16,019 nt of DNA from DASWFI01 sp036394315 (GTDB taxonomy: Bacteria; Patescibacteriota; Doudnabacteria; UBA920; O2-02-FULL-48-8), in NCBI GenBank assembly GCA_036394315.1, contig DASWFI010000114.1, positions 1-16,019 of the forward strand, read 5' to 3'. The position numbers and the translations under genes are program-made. This document shows, one piece after another, positions 1 through 6,983 of the stretch (position 1 is its first letter; every line of letters starts with the position of its first letter). The notes under the pieces are model-generated. The model did not search any database and was not told where the DNA came from. It saw only the letters and a program-made list of their open reading frames with translations.

Positions 1-514
1 CTGCTGGTCCATCTTTGTAAATATGAATGCCAATTTGAATGCCTGGTGTATCCGGATCATAGGCCCAGCCGCCCATGGTGTCGCAGTTGGCTGCATCTAA
101 ACTACCTATGGGTGGATGATTAACCGAAGGTGGAGGGGGCGTTGGAGTGGGAACAGGAGGCGGTGGGGGTGTCGGCGCTGGTGGAGGTACGGGCACTGGT
201 GGAGGAACAGGTGTTGGTGTGGGAGCCGGAGCGCAAGTTAATGCAATGGGTGAATTAGTTAAGATCGGATTTGGGCCTGCCAAGGAAGAATCAATCGCAT
301 GAGCATAAATCAGATGACGCTGGCCATCTTTGAGCGAAGCTGGTGTGAAAATACCAAACCCGTGATTGCCGGTGATACCATATGCAGCATTCACATCAGA
401 GCGTAATCCCAGAGTTTCTGTGTTGATGACAAATGTTCCGGATCCTGCTGGTCCATCTTTGTAAATATGAATGCCAATTTGAATGCCTGGTGTATCCGGA
501 TCATAGGCCCAGCC
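1..514 (-). repeat. Direct repeat within the surface-protein gene (1-70 = 445-514)
   Basis: Bases 1-70 are identical to 445-514 (offset 444 bases, 148 codons). Beyond base 70/514 the copies remain alignable to about 112/556 but differ at many third-codon positions. They encode the start of the two GWAYDPD domains. The repeat continues beyond the left edge. Confidence 0.9.
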
Positions 515-712
515 CCCGATAGTATCGCAATTAGCTGCATCCAGACTACCTATAGGAGCATAGGTATTGGTTCCCAAAACTTTGGCATAAACTCGATAAT
601 TATTTAAGTCCAGTCCCGAATCAGTCAAAAAATCAACTTCTCGTGTAATAAAAAAGCCGGCCACCAAAACGGTAACGGCGATGACGGAAAGCGAAAACTT
701 ATGATTTAACAT
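1..712 (-). CDS. Repeat-domain surface protein with Pro-rich linker (partial, runs off window start)
   Basis: The frame is open from the ATG at 712-710 to the left edge (237 codons visible, no stop). Residues 8-22 form a hydrophobic segment (signal peptide or N-terminal anchor). A domain of about 105 residues follows (about 54-160). It begins G-S-L-D-A-A-N-C, contains GWAYDPDTPG (67-76), IHIYKDGP, GNHGFGIFTP (115-124) and LKDGQRHLIYAHAID, and ends near Cys160; Cys62 and Cys160 could pair. Residues 161-196 are almost all Pro, Thr, Val and Ala, a typical extended linker. A second copy of the domain starts at residue 203 and is cut by the window edge. I recognise the layout as a modular exported or cell-surface protein but cannot name the domain family. 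No SD precedes the ATG; a good promoter lies about 100 bases upstream (810-838). The start is well supported because the signal segment follows it directly. Function unknown; adhesion or envelope decoration is a guess. Confidence 0.8.
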   Translation of the reverse strand, partial: MLNHKFSLSVIAVTVLVAGFFITREVDFLTDSGLDLNNYRVYAKVLGTNTYAPIGSLDAANCDTIGGWAYDPDTPGIQIGIHIYKDGPAGSGTFVINTETLGLRSDVNAAYGITGNHGFGIFTPASLKDGQRHLIYAHAIDSSLAGPNPILTNSPIALTCAPAPTPTPVPPPVPVPPPAPTPPPPPVPTPTPPPPSVNHPPIGSLDAANCDTMGGWAYDPDTPGIQIGIHIYKDGPA

Positions 713-778
713 TTATTAAATCTAATATTAAAATCTAATTTGTTTTTGTTTCGATGACTTGTCTTGAACTACTTCCAA

Positions 779-991
779 TTATTTTAATTGCAGGCAGTAA
801 GACAACAATATTATAGCATAAATTTCAAGAGTTGTAAAGTAATTGTAACGTAAGTTCAACAGGAGCAAAGCCATGACCAGGGCCGAAACCCAGTTGGGAA
901 ACGGAATACCTCCCGTCCAGACACTATAGAAAGGCATCACGACCCATGATGCAGCGTACATCACGGCATAAATCAGCACCAGAGCCAGCAT
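779..991 (-). CDS. Small hydrophobic membrane protein, 70 aa
   Basis: Not a family I recognise. The 70-aa product is strongly hydrophobic, with helices at about residues 3-22, 34-48 and probably 54-68, so two or three membrane spans with short polar turns (a WTGGIPFPNW turn between the first two). The start is supported by a textbook SD, AGGAGG at 996-1001, four bases before the ATG; nearly all other genes in the window lack one. The last 12 or so codons overlap the promoter (810-838) of the downstream surface-protein gene, which is on the same strand. The gene therefore sits just upstream of that gene but probably is not its only source of transcription. Function unknown; a small integral-membrane accessory protein is all that can be inferred. 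Confidence 0.6.
   Translation of the reverse strand: MLALVLIYAVMYAASWVVMPFYSVWTGGIPFPNWVSALVMALLLLNLRYNYFTTLEIYAIILLSYCLQLK
810..838 (-). promoter_or_regulatory. Promoter of the surface-protein gene
   Basis: On the minus strand TTTACA (838-833) is followed after 17 bases by TATAAT (815-810), with TGC directly before it (extended -10). Predicted transcription starts near 803, giving a leader of about 90 nt with no obvious SD. The promoter lies inside the 3' end of the 70-aa gene. Confidence 0.65.
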
Positions 992-1141
992 AGTCCCTCC
1001 TCTTGAATCTGAAAACCAGTTCGATGGTTTAAGTATAGTAAAATTCCATCAAAAGAAACATACCCAAGCAATACATAATATGTGTCCATGTATGTCTGTA
1101 GCGGCCTGATATTGTTTTCCGGGCCTATAAATTAGCCCTTC

Positions 1142-1155
1142 TATCATGCTAAAAT
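1142..1155 (+). promoter_or_regulatory. Candidate -10 boxes of uvrC
   Basis: TATCAT (1142-1147) lies six bases before the ATG at 1154, and TAAAAT (1150-1155) lies seven bases before the in-frame ATG at 1163. Either spacing would give a leaderless mRNA. No good -35 is visible for either, so the choice of start and promoter stays open. Confidence 0.35.
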
Positions 1156-2932
1156 GCCCTATATGAATAAATTGGTGGCAAAAAAACTCAACGACCTTCC
1201 GCGCAAACCCGGCGTCTATACTTTCAAAGACGCCAAGGGGTTGATTTTATACGTGGGCAAAGCCGTGAATCTCCGGAGCCGAGTGACTTCGTACTTCAAA
1301 AAAGACGGCGGCGATAACCGGGGACCCCGTATTCAACTGATGATTTCGCAGATCACTGATCTGGATTACACAGTCACTGACAACGAACATGAGAGCTTGT
1401 TGCTGGAAAAAAACTTTATCAAACAACTCAAACCGAAATACAACGTTGATTTGAGAGATGATAAAAATTATTTGTTTATCAAAATCAATCTCAAGGACGA
1501 AATTCCCACCATCAGCTATGACCGCAAGCCCATCGATAAAAACGCCCGTTACTTCGGTCCTTACACTTCCGGCTCAGGCATCAAAGATACGCTGCGGCTG
1601 GTGCGTAAAATTTTTCCTTACTGCGCCAATAAAAAAGTCGGCGACAAACCCTGCTTCTACTATCACATCGGCAAATGCCCGGGAGTTTGTTTTGGCAAGA
1701 TCAGCCTCGAAGAATACCGGAATAACTACATCAAAAAAATTATTCAGTTCCTGATCGGCAAACGGACGGAAATTCTCAAAGACCTGCAAGTTCAGATGCG
1801 AAAATACGCCACGGAGAAAAAATACGAGCACGCGGCCAAGGTCCGCGATCAAATTTTCGCTCTTAACCGTGTAATGGAACGGCAAAAACTGGTTTACCCG
1901 ACCAAAGTCGACCAGGACGTAATTTCCGTCCATACGGACGGGGTCGCATCGGTCAACCTGTTTATAATCCGGGAAGGAAAGCTGATTCAGAAAGAAAACT
2001 TTATTCTGGAAAACACCAAACAGGCTTCGTTGCAGGAGATCTTGCAAAGTTTCCTGGAACGATATTATCTGGAAACCAGCAGTATTCCGAAAGAGGTTCT
2101 CCTCCCCGCCCCCATCAATCAGGATGAATTATATCCCGTGTTTATAGGCCGCAGATTTCCGAAATTTACCATCCCAGTCAAAGGGCAAAGACTGCAACTG
2201 CTCAAACTGGGACAGGAAAATGCCAAACAATATCTGGAAAGCACTTCAGACAAACATTTGCTGGAGGAAGCAAGACTTCTATCTTCCCTCAAAGAACTCC
2301 AGCGGGTGCTGGAGCTGCCGAATCTGCCGGGCCGGATCGAAGCCTATGATATCTCCAACATCCAGGGCACGAATCCTGTGGGCTCCATGATCGTGTTTGA
2401 TTTTGCACGGTCAAAAAAAGACGATTACCGCAAATTCAAAATTAATAAAAAACAAACACCTGATGACTTCGGGATGATGCACGAAATGCTGGAACGTCGG
2501 TTCAAACATGATTGGCCCAAGCCAGACCTGATCCTGATCGACGGCGGCAAGGGGCAGTTATCCAGCGCCGTATCAGTTCTCAAACAATATGACTTGAATA
2601 TTCCCATAATTGGTTTGGCGAAAAGACTGGAAGAAATTTTCTTGCCCGGCAAAAAAGATCCGATCGTCCTGCCTGCCAACTCCATCGCCTTATTCCTCCT
2701 CCAGCGCATTCGGGACGAGGCGCACCGGTTTGCCGTCAAATACCACCGCCATTTGCGATCCAAAGGTTCGCTTTCTTCCGTGCTCGACGAAATCGGCGGT
2801 GTGGGTCCGGCCAAAAAGAAACTGCTGTTGCAAAAATTCGGCTCGGCCAGCAAAGTCCGCATAGCCTCGCTTACAGAACTTGCAGCCATCGTTGGCTCCA
2901 AACTGGCAGAAAAAATTAAAGCCAGCTTATGA
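1154..2932 (+). CDS. uvrC: UvrABC excinuclease subunit C
   Basis: Incision nuclease of nucleotide excision repair; with UvrA and UvrB it cuts on both sides of bulky lesions. At 592 aa it is of usual length. In order: GIY-YIG nuclease at about 17-95 (GVY at 20-22, YVGKA at 33-37); four cysteines C157, C167, C175 and C179 in the KPCFYYHIGKCPGVC region, the spacing known to hold an iron-sulfur cluster in UvrC; a UVR UvrB-binding helix pair at about 200-236; the RNase H-like second nuclease with D399 (EAYDIS), D463 (LILIDGGKGQ) and H524 (RDEAHRFAVKYHR); and a helix-hairpin-helix DNA-binding pair at about 541-592 (IGGVGPAKKKLLLQKFG). All expected catalytic residues are present. Start at 1154 or at the ATG at 1163 (MNKLVAKK); neither has an SD. 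Ends with TGA, showing that TGA is a stop here. Confidence 0.97.
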   Translation: MPYMNKLVAKKLNDLPRKPGVYTFKDAKGLILYVGKAVNLRSRVTSYFKKDGGDNRGPRIQLMISQITDLDYTVTDNEHESLLLEKNFIKQLKPKYNVDLRDDKNYLFIKINLKDEIPTISYDRKPIDKNARYFGPYTSGSGIKDTLRLVRKIFPYCANKKVGDKPCFYYHIGKCPGVCFGKISLEEYRNNYIKKIIQFLIGKRTEILKDLQVQMRKYATEKKYEHAAKVRDQIFALNRVMERQKLVYPTKVDQDVISVHTDGVASVNLFIIREGKLIQKENFILENTKQASLQEILQSFLERYYLETSSIPKEVLLPAPINQDELYPVFIGRRFPKFTIPVKGQRLQLLKLGQENAKQYLESTSDKHLLEEARLLSSLKELQRVLELPNLPGRIEAYDISNIQGTNPVGSMIVFDFARSKKDDYRKFKINKKQTPDDFGMMHEMLERRFKHDWPKPDLILIDGGKGQLSSAVSVLKQYDLNIPIIGLAKRLEEIFLPGKKDPIVLPANSIALFLLQRIRDEAHRFAVKYHRHLRSKGSLSSVLDEIGGVGPAKKKLLLQKFGSASKVRIASLTELAAIVGSKLAEKIKASL

Positions 2933-2950
2933 CGTTATCATCTCAGCGCG

Positions 2951-2979
2951 TTGACACGAGAACCTTTTTCTGGCAAAAT
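2951..2979 (+). promoter_or_regulatory. Promoter upstream of secG
   Basis: A perfect -35 TTGACA (2951-2956) is followed after 17 bases by CAAAAT (2974-2979; four of six match TATAAT). Transcription would start near 2986, about 43 nt before the secG ATG, and probably also serve the downstream solute-binding protein. Confidence 0.5.
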
Positions 2980-2993
2980 AAGTGGGCGATTAT

Positions 2994-3028
2994 TCTATAA
3001 CCTATCACCTACAACCTATAACCTATTT
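2994..3028 (+). repeat. Five-unit heptamer repeat abutting the secG start codon
   Basis: Five consecutive 7-base units: TCTATAA, CCTATCA, CCTACAA, CCTATAA, CCTATTT. They end exactly at the base before the ATG at 3029. They occupy the place where an SD would normally be and contain none. Origin unknown (slippage array or regulatory leader). Confidence 0.85.
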
Positions 3029-3256
3029 ATGAAAATTCCACATAACTATTTAATTTTTGCCCTAATCATAATCGATGTTTTGCTTGTTATCAGTATCCTG
3101 CTGCAGCAGCGCGAAGGAGGCCTGTCCACCGTGTTCGGCGGCGAAGGCCAGATCTACCGCAGCAAGCGCGGTCTTGCCCTGGGACTTCACTATTTCACAA
3201 TTGCATTAACCGTACTGTTCGTGGCCCTTTCTGTGGCCGTCCTTTTCTTCAAATAA
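3029..3256 (+). CDS. secG: Preprotein translocase subunit SecG
   Basis: Accessory subunit of the SecYEG protein-conducting channel in the cytoplasmic membrane. The 75-aa product has the family layout: first membrane helix (about 7-25), a conserved cytosolic loop with LLQQREGGLSTVFGGEG and a following S-K-RG, then a second helix (about 52-74). An upstream in-frame ATG at 2951 would add 26 residues, but that stretch lies across the promoter and the heptamer repeat and reads poorly; MKIPHNYLIF is the normal SecG beginning. No SD. It ends six bases before the next gene, so the two are probably cotranscribed. Confidence 0.93.
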   Translation: MKIPHNYLIFALIIIDVLLVISILLQQREGGLSTVFGGEGQIYRSKRGLALGLHYFTIALTVLFVALSVAVLFFK

Positions 3257-3262
3257 TTTACG

Positions 3263-5008
3263 ATGCGCAATCTTTGGTTGCAAATCACAAATTTTTTCTG
3301 GAATCTTTGGTACGGATTGCGATCTCTCCGCTCTTTGCGTCGCGGGCAACTTCCCCAAATCCTCGAAAGTTTTTCCAAAAAAGAAGTTTATACTCTGCTC
3401 ACCACCCTCCTGGTCCTAGTGCTTGCCGGTGGTTTTTTAATTATCCAGTCTTTTTCCGATAAAGGTCCAGGACCCCACTATGGCGGCGAGCTTACAGAAG
3501 GACTGGTGGGACAGCCACAATTCATAAATCCGATTCTGGGACTAAACAGCAGCGTGGATACTGACATCAGCCGCGTAGTTTATGCTCAGCTTCTTAAATT
3601 CGATACCGACAGAAATCTGGTGGCGGATCTGGCGGAAAGCGTACCTACGTTGAGTGCTGATCAGAAAACTTATACCTTAAAACTCAAACCCAATCTTAAA
3701 TGGCAGGACGGTAAGCCTCTGAATGCCGACGATGTGATCTTCACCATTCAGACTATCCAAACCGCGGACTTCGAATCTCCGCTTCGTCCCAACTGGGCGC
3801 GCGTTAAGGTCGGTAAAATCGATGACTTAACTTTAACCTTTCAATTGCGGGAAGTTTCCGTGTCATTTATGAATAATTTCGCGGTAGGAATAATTCCGAA
3901 ACATATCTGGGAAGGGCTCACTGCCCGCAATTTCCGGTTATCTGATTCAAACCTCAAACCAGTGGGTTCAGGACCTTACACCGTGCGTGAAATCAAGAAA
4001 ACTTCCGACGGCACTATCAAGTCCATCACACTTCGCGCCAACCCGAATTATTATCAAGGCTCGCCTTACATCACGGCGCTGACTTTTCGCTTCTACGACG
4101 ACTATGATGGTCTGATCAATGCCTATCAGGGCAAGGAGATCCAGGCTTTGGGTTACGTCCCGTTTGATAAAAATGCTTTTCTGAATCAAAACGACAAGAT
4201 GAGCCAATATCGAGTCAGCCTGCCCCAGTATCAGGCTGTGTTCTTCAACCTTATCAAAAATCCGGTACTCGCTGATAAAGCCGTGCGCCAGGGGTTGTGG
4301 CTGGTTACTGACAGAAATCAGATTATTCAGGACGTTTACAATGGCAACGCCGCGGCGGCTTACGGGCCGATCCTGCCTGGCAGTATTGGTTATAGTGAGA
4401 GTATAGAAAAAAGCACTCACGTAAGCTTGGATGAAGCCAACGCCATTCTGGATAAAGGCGGCTGGGTCCTGGATCCGGCTACAAAAATCCGCGTTAAAAA
4501 CAAAAAGAGCTTGGAATTTAATTTGGTGCTTTCCGGCCATCTGGTGCTGAATGTTAAAACCGCCCAAATTTTAAAAACTCAATGGGAAAAACTCGGAGCC
4601 AAAGTTAACTTAGTGGTGGTGGGAGCCAATGAACTGGAAGCTCAGTACATCCGGCCCCGAGCTTTCGATGCGCTGCTGTTTTCGGAAAATGTGGGAGCCG
4701 ACCCGGATCCGTTTCCATTCTGGCATGGCACCCAGACTCATGACCCGGGATTAAACCTTTCCGGATTTGTAAATGCCGAAGCAGATAAACTTCTGACTGA
4801 TGCCCGCCAGACCAGCGATCCTGTGGTTAGAGCAAAAAATTACGAGCGCTTCCAGGAAATCATCAACAGTGAATTGCCGGCCATCTTCCTGGCCCGTTCG
4901 TTATATATCTATAACGCGCCAAAAAAAGTCGGCGGCATTAAATTACAGGATATCGTCACCCCGTCTGAACGGTTCTTGGATGTGAACCATTGGTATTTCC
5001 AAAATTAA
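3263..5008 (+). CDS. Membrane-anchored extracellular solute-binding protein, family 5 (peptide/nickel type)
   Basis: Family 5 solute-binding proteins (OppA/DppA-like) capture peptides or similar ligands outside the membrane and usually hand them to an ABC permease. The 581-aa product has a cytosolic, basic and aromatic N-terminus (1-40), one membrane helix at about 42-62, then the binding fold from about 74 onward. Its N-terminal lobe begins GGELTEGLVGQPQFINPILG, and the hallmark LKWQDGKPLNADDVIFT is at 145-161. There is no lipobox cysteine; the protein is held by the helix with the bulk outside. The ATG lies six bases after the secG stop and has no SD, which suggests translational coupling. 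No permease or ATPase genes lie nearby, so the transport partner is either elsewhere or absent. Ligand unknown. Confidence 0.9.
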   Translation: MRNLWLQITNFFWNLWYGLRSLRSLRRGQLPQILESFSKKEVYTLLTTLLVLVLAGGFLIIQSFSDKGPGPHYGGELTEGLVGQPQFINPILGLNSSVDTDISRVVYAQLLKFDTDRNLVADLAESVPTLSADQKTYTLKLKPNLKWQDGKPLNADDVIFTIQTIQTADFESPLRPNWARVKVGKIDDLTLTFQLREVSVSFMNNFAVGIIPKHIWEGLTARNFRLSDSNLKPVGSGPYTVREIKKTSDGTIKSITLRANPNYYQGSPYITALTFRFYDDYDGLINAYQGKEIQALGYVPFDKNAFLNQNDKMSQYRVSLPQYQAVFFNLIKNPVLADKAVRQGLWLVTDRNQIIQDVYNGNAAAAYGPILPGSIGYSESIEKSTHVSLDEANAILDKGGWVLDPATKIRVKNKKSLEFNLVLSGHLVLNVKTAQILKTQWEKLGAKVNLVVVGANELEAQYIRPRAFDALLFSENVGADPDPFPFWHGTQTHDPGLNLSGFVNAEADKLLTDARQTSDPVVRAKNYERFQEIINSELPAIFLARSLYIYNAPKKVGGIKLQDIVTPSERFLDVNHWYFQN

Positions 5009-5021
5009 ATATTTAACATAA

Positions 5022-5027
5022 GATAAT
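5022..5027 (+). promoter_or_regulatory. Possible -10 box of tRNA-Leu
   Basis: GATAAT lies nine bases before the mature 5' end of the tRNA (5036). No convincing -35 is seen, and read-through from the solute-binding protein gene is possible. Confidence 0.35.
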
Positions 5028-5035
5028 CTAGATAA

Positions 5036-5121
5036 GCCGCGGTGGCGAAATGGCAGACGCACACGCTTCAGGTGCGTGCGACCGCAAGGTCATGGGAGTT
5101 CGACTCTCCCCCGCGGCACCA
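5036..5121 (+). tRNA. tRNA-Leu, anticodon CAG
   Basis: The cloverleaf folds fully. Acceptor GCCGCGG (5036-5042) pairs with CCGCGGC (5111-5117). The anticodon stem CACGC/GCGTG encloses the loop TTCAGGT with anticodon CAG (5069-5071), which reads CUG. A long variable arm GACC-GCAA-GGTC marks it as a class II (Leu/Ser/Tyr) tRNA, and the T arm is GGGAG-TTCGACT-CTCCC. The 3' CCA (5119-5121) is encoded. Its neighbours do not relate functionally. Confidence 0.97.
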
Positions 5122-5156
5122 GTAAAATCATTTTTTTCAATTTCAGAGGATTTTTT

Positions 5157-5190
5157 AAGGGCTGCACTAAGTGCAGCCCTTTGTGTTTGT
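5157..5190 (+). terminator. Terminator after tRNA-Leu
   Basis: An 11-bp perfect stem, AAGGGCTGCAC (5157-5167) with GTGCAGCCCTT (5171-5181), TAA loop, followed by a T-rich but interrupted tail (TGTGTTTGT). Confidence 0.75.
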
Positions 5191-5316
5191 GGGGTAAATT
5201 CAATTCTTCGATTTCTTAAAAACAGGTTCAAGCCACTCGTGTCCGGTTAAAATTTAATAGAATTACAAAAAGCCCATTGTCGGATGTTTAAACTGGGATT
5301 ACGCTAGAAACAACAG

Positions 5317-5904
5317 TTACTTCGTGAACTTGAAAGTGCCTAGAATTTGTTTTCCTACAGCTATATCAGTAATGCCAATCATGTAGGTTACTTTATTAGT
5401 AGTGCCTACATAAAATTCACGATTTCCGTTATAGACATCATGCCAGACAACATATTTTTTAAAAGTCACGCCATTTAACATAAAATCGATTGGCGCTGCC
5501 CAAAATTTCCGATCATTCAGCTGGTTCAAGTTTTCAATAACCTTGGCGTCAAAGGTGGTTGAAGACGGACTGGCGCTGATCTGCATGATCATTGCAGTTT
5601 TAGTACCTAAAATTAGATTGCCATTTTTTTGAGCTTCAGCATCAGTTAGCGGACCTACGTATACCCCATTTTCTTGATTAAGATAACCGATTTCACTGGG
5701 ATATTTTAGCCCGTATCTATAAGTCGTATTAGTATAAGTTTTCCAATTCGCGGGAACGGAATTTGCAGGTTGGTTTGATGTGGGAGAAGGTGTGGGATTT
5801 TGAGTAACCGGCGGGGTTGGATTAGGAATATTTACAGCAGTTTTTGAATTACAAGCTGCTGCCAACAGGCTTAGTCCGACTATTAAAAAAACGAATTTTT
5901 TCAT
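5317..5904 (-). CDS. Putative lipoprotein with Pro/Thr linker
   Basis: The 195-aa product starts MKKFVFLIVGLSLLAAAC: basic n-region, hydrophobic core and Cys18 in a lipobox-like LAAAC, so it should be exported and lipid-anchored. Residues 25-50 are a Pro/Thr/Ser/Asn linker. The rest is a single globular domain beginning NWKTYTNTTYRYGLKYPSE, with alternating strands to the end. This pattern is frequent in small envelope proteins of this kind of bacterium, but I cannot name the family. An upstream in-frame start at 5961 would place 19 poor residues before the signal peptide and lie across the promoter, so 5904 is preferred. No SD. Transcribed alone. Function unknown. Confidence 0.82.
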   Translation of the reverse strand: MKKFVFLIVGLSLLAAACNSKTAVNIPNPTPPVTQNPTPSPTSNQPANSVPANWKTYTNTTYRYGLKYPSEIGYLNQENGVYVGPLTDAEAQKNGNLILGTKTAMIMQISASPSSTTFDAKVIENLNQLNDRKFWAAPIDFMLNGVTFKKYVVWHDVYNGNREFYVGTTNKVTYMIGITDIAVGKQILGTFKFTK

Positions 5905-5937
5905 TGATTTATTGAATCTTAACGATAATACTGTCGT

Positions 5938-5965
5938 ATTATAACAGCAATTGCTACCCAAGCAA
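5938..5965 (-). promoter_or_regulatory. Promoter of the lipoprotein gene
   Basis: Minus-strand TTGCTT (5965-5960), 16-base spacer, TATAAT (5943-5938). Transcription would start near 5931, about 26 nt before the ATG at 5904. Confidence 0.6.
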
Positions 5966-6115
5966 AATTTGAAAAAGTGGCAGCAAGGGCGTCTGCCTAC
6001 CCGCGATGTTATTACTTTACAAACTTATGATCTAATTAAGCCTTTTACAAGGCTTTTAATTTACTTGCTTTTTACTTTATTTTCCTTATATTAGCCAAAA
6101 TTAACCCGTTAATTC

Positions 6116-6144
6116 TTGACAAAACTGCCAAATTAGAGTATGCT
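6116..6144 (+). promoter_or_regulatory. Consensus promoter of the 176-aa membrane protein
   Basis: TTGACA (6116-6121), exactly 17 bases, TATGCT (6139-6144). It is one of the strongest promoters in the window. The predicted start near 6151 leaves a leader of about 135 nt. The intergenic stretch 5905-6286 holds this promoter, the divergent lipoprotein promoter and this leader; I see no gene in it. The leader contains a hairpin framed by CCCG (6217-6220) and CGGG (6240-6243). Confidence 0.75.
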
Positions 6145-6273
6145 TATGAGCTAAACTCAAGTAATAGCTTTACAGAAAAAGTTATTAGCGGATTGAATCC
6201 AACTCTTTGGCTTTATCCCGCTGAGCGCTTTCGAAAGATCGGGCCTCAAGCAATCTTTCCACATCGTTGTTCC

Positions 6274-6279
6274 AGGAGG
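6274..6279 (+). promoter_or_regulatory. Canonical ribosome binding site
   Basis: AGGAGG, seven bases before the ATG at 6287. It fixes that start, and it stands out because the core genes of this window have no such site. Confidence 0.85.
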
Positions 6280-6286
6280 AAGTGAG

Positions 6287-6817
6287 ATGGAGATAAAGGA
6301 CAAGCTCGTCATAGAGGAATACCGCAGCACGCGACATGAAGTGTTGCTCTGCATCGCCGGCGAGATCGCAGTCTGGATCTGGTCGCTGAACAAGATGATC
6401 GACATGCGCAGCGAACCGGAGATGGTCGCCGTGATCGCCATCGGCTACATCTGGATGCGCGCCGGGCTCGGCTACCTCATGCATCGATGCGGCGCCTTCC
6501 ACATTGACATGGAGGCCGGTCACGAGATGGAGTTCATCGGCTACGAGCACGTCAAACCGACTGGCCTGATGCCCATTATCGGCGTAGGAGCTTCGTTGCC
6601 GCAGTTCCTATTCTACATCTACGGCATGCACCGGCTCTACACGGACGCGATGATCGTCGACTTCTTCCTCTACCTGGCCCTCGGATTGCTGGGGGTTGCC
6701 ATCCTCGCTCTCGTTCCTCGAACGAAAATAAAGAAGATCGAATCGGCACCGACGATGATGGGCGACGAACCCGGCGAAGAGAGCTACCAGCTCAAGGAAG
6801 ACTACAAGAATCGCTGA
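6287..6817 (+). CDS. Four-helix membrane protein of unknown function
   Basis: The 176-aa product is not recognised. It has a charged N-terminus (MEIKDKLVIEEYRSTRHE) and hydrophobic helices at about 18-35, 45-64, 91-110 and 120-143. Between helices two and three lies a polar loop rich in His, Cys and Glu (HRCGAFHIDMEAGHEMEF), and the C-terminal tail is highly charged (about 144-176). The gene is a self-contained unit: consensus promoter (6116-6144), AGGAGG site, and a perfect GC-rich terminator 25 bases after the TGA stop. It uses markedly more G/C-ending codons (ATC, CTC, GCC, CGC) than its neighbours, which suggests separate ancestry or selection. Membrane location is clear; the role is not. 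The loop residues could bind a metal, but that is speculation. Confidence 0.75.
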   Translation: MEIKDKLVIEEYRSTRHEVLLCIAGEIAVWIWSLNKMIDMRSEPEMVAVIAIGYIWMRAGLGYLMHRCGAFHIDMEAGHEMEFIGYEHVKPTGLMPIIGVGASLPQFLFYIYGMHRLYTDAMIVDFFLYLALGLLGVAILALVPRTKIKKIESAPTMMGDEPGEESYQLKEDYKNR

Positions 6818-6842
6818 TCCCTCATCTCACACACAACCCACT

Positions 6843-6872
6843 GGCGGACGCTGCCTGCAGCGTCCGCCTTCC
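6843..6872 (+). terminator. Terminator after the 176-aa gene
   Basis: A perfect 11-bp stem, GGCGGACGCTG (6843-6853) with CAGCGTCCGCC (6858-6868) and loop CCTG. The following tract is TTCCCCTCT, so the hairpin is strong but the U run is poor. Confidence 0.7.
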
Positions 6873-6948
6873 CCTCTAAAATTTCCAGCGACATGTTTCT
6901 GAAAGTTAGAAATATTTCGCTAAGCGCTTAACTCGTACATACATTGAT

Positions 6949-6977
6949 TTGACTAAAATCGCGGCTGGGTGTATAAT
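6949..6977 (+). promoter_or_regulatory. Promoter of the RNase J gene
   Basis: TTGACT (6949-6954), 17-base spacer, TATAAT (6972-6977). Transcription should start near 6984. The gap 6818-7178 holds the preceding terminator, this promoter and the leader; no gene is seen. Confidence 0.75.
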
Positions 6978-6983
6978 ATGTGT

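Noticed and set aside
2930..2932. Recoded UGA (glycine) as in some candidate-phyla lineages
   Set aside because: TGA ends uvrC, the 176-aa gene and the PIG-L gene at the places expected from family length, and no in-frame TGA interrupts any gene.
5050..5250. Open frames on both strands around 5028-5250
   Set aside because: They run across the tRNA-Leu gene and its terminator hairpin. The structured RNA explains the sequence better, and neither frame has a ribosome site.
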